Of a DNA stretch of 64,000 bases, positions 60,778 to 64,000 are shown piece after piece. The stretch is from contig QEAR01000006.1 of assembly GCA_006535965.1 (NCBI GenBank), positions 375,399 to 439,398 of the forward strand, read 5' to 3'. The translations under genes and the position numbers were made by a program. This DNA is from Spizellomyces sp. 'palustris'. Lineage: Eukaryota; Chytridiomycota; Chytridiomycetes; Spizellomycetales; Spizellomycetaceae. Position 1 is the first letter of the stretch, and every line of letters starts with the position of its first letter. The notes under the pieces are model-generated. The model ran no database searches, had not been told where the DNA came from, and saw only the letters and a program-made list of their open reading frames with translations.

Positions 60778-61200
60778 TTGTTTTCACGTTCTTGTCAAGT
60801 GAGCAAGAAGGGCGGGGGGGGTTTTTTTTGTACAGAACAACCATTTTTTTTTGCATTGTATTGCAAAAAAAAACAAACCTTTTTTAAATAGTTTTTGGTT
60901 TGGTAGTTTAAAAGCGTTTTGAGAAACTGTTTATATATCAAGTGTACATAGTTGGGCGCAACATGAGCGCCTTTTTTTTATTTTCAACAAGTACTGTTGA
61001 TGTTCAGATGGATTGGGATGCTTTCTTTTTCTCTTGGGCTTTTGGGTGACAAGTGGTCAAAATGATCCAAAAGTGTATGGTAGATCTATGGTAGATTACC
61101 GCAACTCTATCAAAGCGCCATGGCACTAATGTGGTTCCTTGTTGAGGGGGACCATATCCGCCCATCCGCTCGTTTATCCCAAATTACTTTTCCACAACCA
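60778..61200. other. 3' flank of the zinc-finger gene, homopolymer-rich
   Basis: A 423-bp region with long G, T and A runs and a perfect inverted repeat at 60844-60873. No gene is supported. Confidence 0.45.
60844..60873. repeat. 12-bp perfect inverted repeat with 6-bp loop
   Basis: The left arm (nine T then GCA) pairs with the right arm (TGC then nine A) around a TTGTAT loop. It lies about 70 bp after the stop codon of the C2H2 gene, so it may influence 3'-end formation, or it may be a chance product of AT homopolymers. Confidence 0.6.
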
Positions 61201-61388
61201 CATTCTATACACCGATTCCCAACCCCAACCGCAACGTCTCAACCCACCGCTGCATATCCACCCCCATCACCGTCAACTTATTCGCACCCCCTCAATCTCA
61301 CACCCAATTCAAAATAAATAATCTAGGCACTGGAAAGAAGGAGAACAAGACCTTTGATGGGAGGAAAATAGTATTATACCTTCCCACA
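61201..61388 (-). pseudogene. Decayed tandem copy of the 3' end of the CobW gene
   Basis: This stretch aligns in the same orientation with 61392-61621, the last coding segment and stop of the adjacent CobW-family gene. Identity is high over the first 95 bp or so. An internal piece of about 35 bp (matching 61491-61527) is missing, and the inner part is more diverged. It therefore carries a frame-breaking deletion and has no start, so it is a non-functional fragment left by a tandem duplication. Confidence 0.75.
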
Positions 61389-61395
61389 TCCCATT

Positions 61396-62588
61396 CTATA
61401 CACCGATTCCCAATCCCACTCGCAATGTTTCAACCCACCGCTGCATATCCACCCCCATCACCGTCAACTTTATTCGCACCCCCTCAATCTTCCGGGTAAC
61501 AGGCGTCAATTCATACCTCCCAAACGCCCAATTCAAAATAAATAATCTAGGAACAGGATCCAAGAGGAGTACAAGCCCCTTGATACGATAAATAATATCA
61601 GAGGGTACAGATCCCAAAAGCGTTTCCAGGGACACACGATCAAGTTTATTTTCAAGAGTGGAGGATTCAAGGCATACCACGTCGACTTCATTGTCCATGT
61701 GATGGGGATCAACGAGGCCCGCCCAGGTTGTCGTATCCGCTTGTCGTGTATCAAGTCCAAATAAAGTGGTATCGATACCAAATACCAAGTCTGGGTTTAC
61801 GGAGCCGTTGAGAGCAGGTACTTTTGGTGTATCCGTATTCAAATCATTCACGCGATCAAGGACCTTGTCTAATTGTCTTTCTGATGCCAATTCGTATTTA
61901 TTAAGGAGGAGGAGGTCCGTGTATTGTGCTTGGAGTTTTGCAGTGTAGGATGTGTCTTCATAGCCTTGGAAATTTAGGCAGTCTATTACGGTGATGATGG
62001 CGTCGAGGGAGAAGGAGGGGAGGGAACGGATTTGCCAGGCGATTGGAGCGGGGAAGGCTGAGCCAGAGGTTTCTATAATGATACGGGAGGGGGACATTGT
62101 ATCTAGAGTAGTGTGAGTATATTTGTCTCAAAAAACCGTTTTTTTTTGGGATTGTGGTTTTGTTGTTGTTACCTCGGATTTCTTCAAGTGCATTCTTCAT
62201 TTGTCCAACAAGGACACAACACATACATCCATTGAGCATCTCGGTAACTTTGACATTAGATTCCTTTGCCAATTCGCTATCAACTAAAATGGATGCATCA
62301 GGGGATACGCAATCATGACCCAATGAACGGTATTAACACCACACCTTTGACGTCCCCGAATTCGTTTTTGAGCAATACAACATTGTACTCTTTTGGCAGG
62401 CGTTGGATGAGGGAGAGGATGAGGGTTGTTTTGCCGGCTCCTATGTATGATACAAGAGTGTGAGGAAAATAATTGATTAACACGGCATGTTTGGAAGGGG
62501 TGTTTTTTTTACCTAGAAACCCTGTAAAGACAGTAATGGGGATACGAGGTGTCGATTGTTCCGCCTTGCCATCGTCCACATTGTCCAT
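61396..62588 (-). CDS. CobW/G3E-family P-loop GTPase (putative metal chaperone)
   Basis: ATG at 62588 (MDNVDDGKAEQSTPRIPITV), stop TAG at 61396, with about four introns. Motifs: Walker A FLGAGKTT (split by intron 1), VVLLKNEFGDVKG, the metal-binding CxCC loop in EMLNGCMCCV, IIIETSGSAFP (Walker B/switch region), VIDCLNFQGYED, and the base-specificity motif LLLLNKYE. The C-terminal CobW domain ends RVGLGIGV. G3E GTPases load metals, often zinc or cobalt, into client proteins. The N-terminal CPxLVP motif used by ZNG1-type zinc chaperones to bind methionine aminopeptidase is absent, so this is probably another subgroup. It is divergent from MRRF with 186 bp between starts. Confidence 0.85.
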
Positions 62589-62774
62589 TGTTTTTTGTGG
62601 TTTCCCCTAAACTGTTTCGTTAACAATTGGGTGCAGGTTTTTGAACGTTGGGACACCCCTAGTAAACACTCGGCATCGCATCGGCATGAAAAGCCACAAA
62701 AGCCACAACTGTCGACCCGATCACCAATCGAAAAGTAAGTGTTCCAACAAACCTTTCTAGTTCCAAACCCAATC

Positions 62775-63574
62775 ATGTTCTGTTCAAGACGTACCCTCCT
62801 CCACGCCATCCGCCTTACACCCCCCATTTTCCGCAGCCTCCCACTACGCCCACCACAGAGCCCACACATCCAAATTAGATCCTACGCCAAAAAAAAGGGG
62901 AAACCCACTCAAGATCCCGTATTGACACCAACCGATATTTCATTCAACATTGACAAGCATGCATCTGACATGAACCGCGGCGTCACACGATTTAGACAAG
63001 ATGTCGGATCCATCCGTCTCGGAAGGGCTGTACCTAGTTTATTGGATTCCGTTATCGTGGCGCATAAAGGGAGTCGAGTGGCATTATCTGCTATTGCGCA
63101 AGTTAATGTCAAGGACGCGAATACGTTGATGGTGATTGTTAACGACGAGGAGGTAAACTCTTGTTCATCTTTTATTTTCAGTGAGTTTCATTGGGGCTGA
63201 TACTTCTACTTTAGCTTGTCCCTATTGTCGATAAATCAATCCGAAGTGCCGATCTTGGACTCAACCCCCAAAAACACGAACCAACCGTCCTCCGCATCCC
63301 AATCCCAAAACTAACACAAGCGTACAAGGATACACTATTTAAACAAGCTGCACAATTGGCGGAAAAGACGCGGAATCATGTACGTACTGTTCGTGCGGAT
63401 GCGAGGGCGGAATTAAAGAAATTCAAGGGGGCTCCGACGGATACGTTGCGGGGATTGGAAAAACAGGTTTGTGCTTTTGGTTTGGATGGTGTTTTTGTTA
63501 TTTTAATGTTGTATTTTTGTTAGATTCAGGGTGTTACTGACAAGTGTATGAGTNNAGAGATTGAGAGGGCGTAA
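62775..63574 (+). CDS. RRF1: Mitochondrial ribosome recycling factor
   Basis: Exons 62775-63152, 63215-63466 and 63524-63574. The N-terminus MFCSRRTLLHAIRLTPPIFRSL...IQIRSYA is a mitochondrial presequence. The RRF fold follows: MNRGVTRFRQDVGSIRLGRAVPSLLD, AIAQVNVKDANTLMVIVND, then LVPIVDKSIRSADLGLNP, VLRIPIPKLTQAYKD, RNHVRTVRADARAELKKF, and the last helix GVTDKCMS..EIERA. RRF splits mitochondrial ribosomes after termination together with EF-G2. Two ambiguous bases (63554-63555) fall in one codon of the last exon; the frame continues across them to the stop. Confidence 0.92.
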
Positions 63575-63891
63575 AAACAACTTTCTATGAACATCATGAA
63601 CATACCATTGACTATTTAACAACGAGCATATAGTGAGCTTTTATATTTGTAATGGCTGGTGCTTTTGTCCTGTTATTCTTTTACTTTTGTCATGTGGGCA
63701 AGGTGTTGACCATAACGACTGTTTTTGGCATACGCACAGAAAGATGATAAGATAGCCAACCAGTGCAACACCGTTAACATTTATGTATGATGAAAACACT
63801 ATTGCACGCAAATATGTTAAACAACAATCAACTTGTAATTTCATATCCCCCCACTCATTCACTATCGAATCGATGGACATACCGCTACGCC
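63575..63891. other. Intergenic region
   Basis: A 317-bp AT-rich spacer after the ribosome recycling factor gene. Nothing is supported in it; it would contain the promoter of the partial gene at the right edge if that gene is real. Confidence 0.4.
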
Positions 63892-64000
63892 ATGATTCAA
63901 TCCGGTCGGCTCTGGCGTTCTTTCGTACGTTCTTGCGCTGCACCTGGTATTACATACTCATCAGTACGTCACGTGACACGTCAAAAGGGGGGGGGGGGGG
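63892..64000 (+). CDS. Possible 5' end of a mitochondrial-protein gene (right edge)
   Basis: An ATG at 63892 opens a frame that stays open to the end of the window. Its first residues, MIQSGRLWRSFVRSCAAPG followed by ITYSSVRHVTRQ, are rich in Arg, Ser and hydrophobic residues and lack acidic ones, as in mitochondrial presequences. Only about 32 informative codons are visible before the terminal G run, so the product cannot be named and the call may be chance. Confidence 0.3.
   Translation, partial: MIQSGRLWRSFVRSCAAPGITYSSVRHVTRQKGGGG
63987..64000. other. Terminal G homopolymer
   Basis: The window ends in an uninterrupted run of about 14 G. Together with the two N bases at 63554-63555 this suggests a contig or gap edge of low quality rather than biology. 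Confidence 0.6.

Overview
This 64-kb window is nuclear DNA of a fungus that almost certainly makes flagellated zoospores (a chytrid or close relative). Genes are split by many short introns of about 45-85 bp with GT..AG ends and lie close together on both strands. Several predicted proteins occur only where cilia or flagella exist: a thioredoxin plus multi-NDPK protein of the NME8/TXNDC3 type, the retrograde intraflagellar-transport motor heavy chain (DYNC2H1), apicortin (partial p25-alpha plus doublecortin) and enkurin. Fungal-type genes (a DUF2420-like protein, a Fungal_trans regulator, a Slm-like BAR-PH protein) sit beside them. No operon, CRISPR array, phage or transposon is visible, and I found no tRNA or rRNA gene.

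Layout. 1-3.6 kb: the 5' part of an unknown coiled-coil gene (minus) and a DUF2420-like gene (plus). 4.1-9.0 kb: the Trx-6xNDPK gene (minus). 9.6-11.7 kb: a DEDDy (WRN-like) 3'-5' exonuclease. 12.7-14.0 kb: an intronless gene for a secreted, probably GPI-anchored protein. 14.2-15.6 kb: CCDC174 (minus), divergent from the 14.4-kb DYNC2H1 gene (15.9-30.2 kb). 30.7-34.4 kb: mitochondrial DNA polymerase gamma. 36.0-38.4 kb: BAR-PH protein with a repeat tail. 38.6-42.7 kb: a TFIIIC subunit 6 (GTF3C2/Sfc6)-like gene (minus). 43.9-47 kb: an AN1 zinc-finger gene, a small single-pass membrane protein (minus) and a decayed kinase-like gene. 47.9-48.7 kb: apicortin. 49.0-51.9 kb: peroxisomal dienoyl-CoA isomerase and galactose-1-phosphate uridylyltransferase (both minus). 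52.3-57.3 kb: METTL24-like methyltransferase (minus), membrane SDR (plus), transcription-factor-like gene (minus). 57.8-59.1 kb: enkurin. 60.2-60.8 kb: C2H2 zinc-finger gene. 61.4-62.6 kb: CobW/G3E GTPase (minus) with a decayed copy of its 3' end beside it. 62.8-63.6 kb: mitochondrial ribosome recycling factor. The right edge holds the possible start of another mitochondrial-protein gene and ends in a G homopolymer.

Functionally there are four loose groups: flagellar or axonemal genes, mitochondrial genome maintenance and translation (POLG, MRRF), RNA-related nuclear genes (CCDC174, TFIIIC6), and peroxisomal or sugar metabolism. The splice models were built by hand from GT..AG borders, reading-frame continuity and recalled family motifs. 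Where I quote summed lengths (the DUF2420-like, DEDDy exonuclease, POLG, BAR-PH and apicortin genes) the exons add to whole codons. No database was searched.
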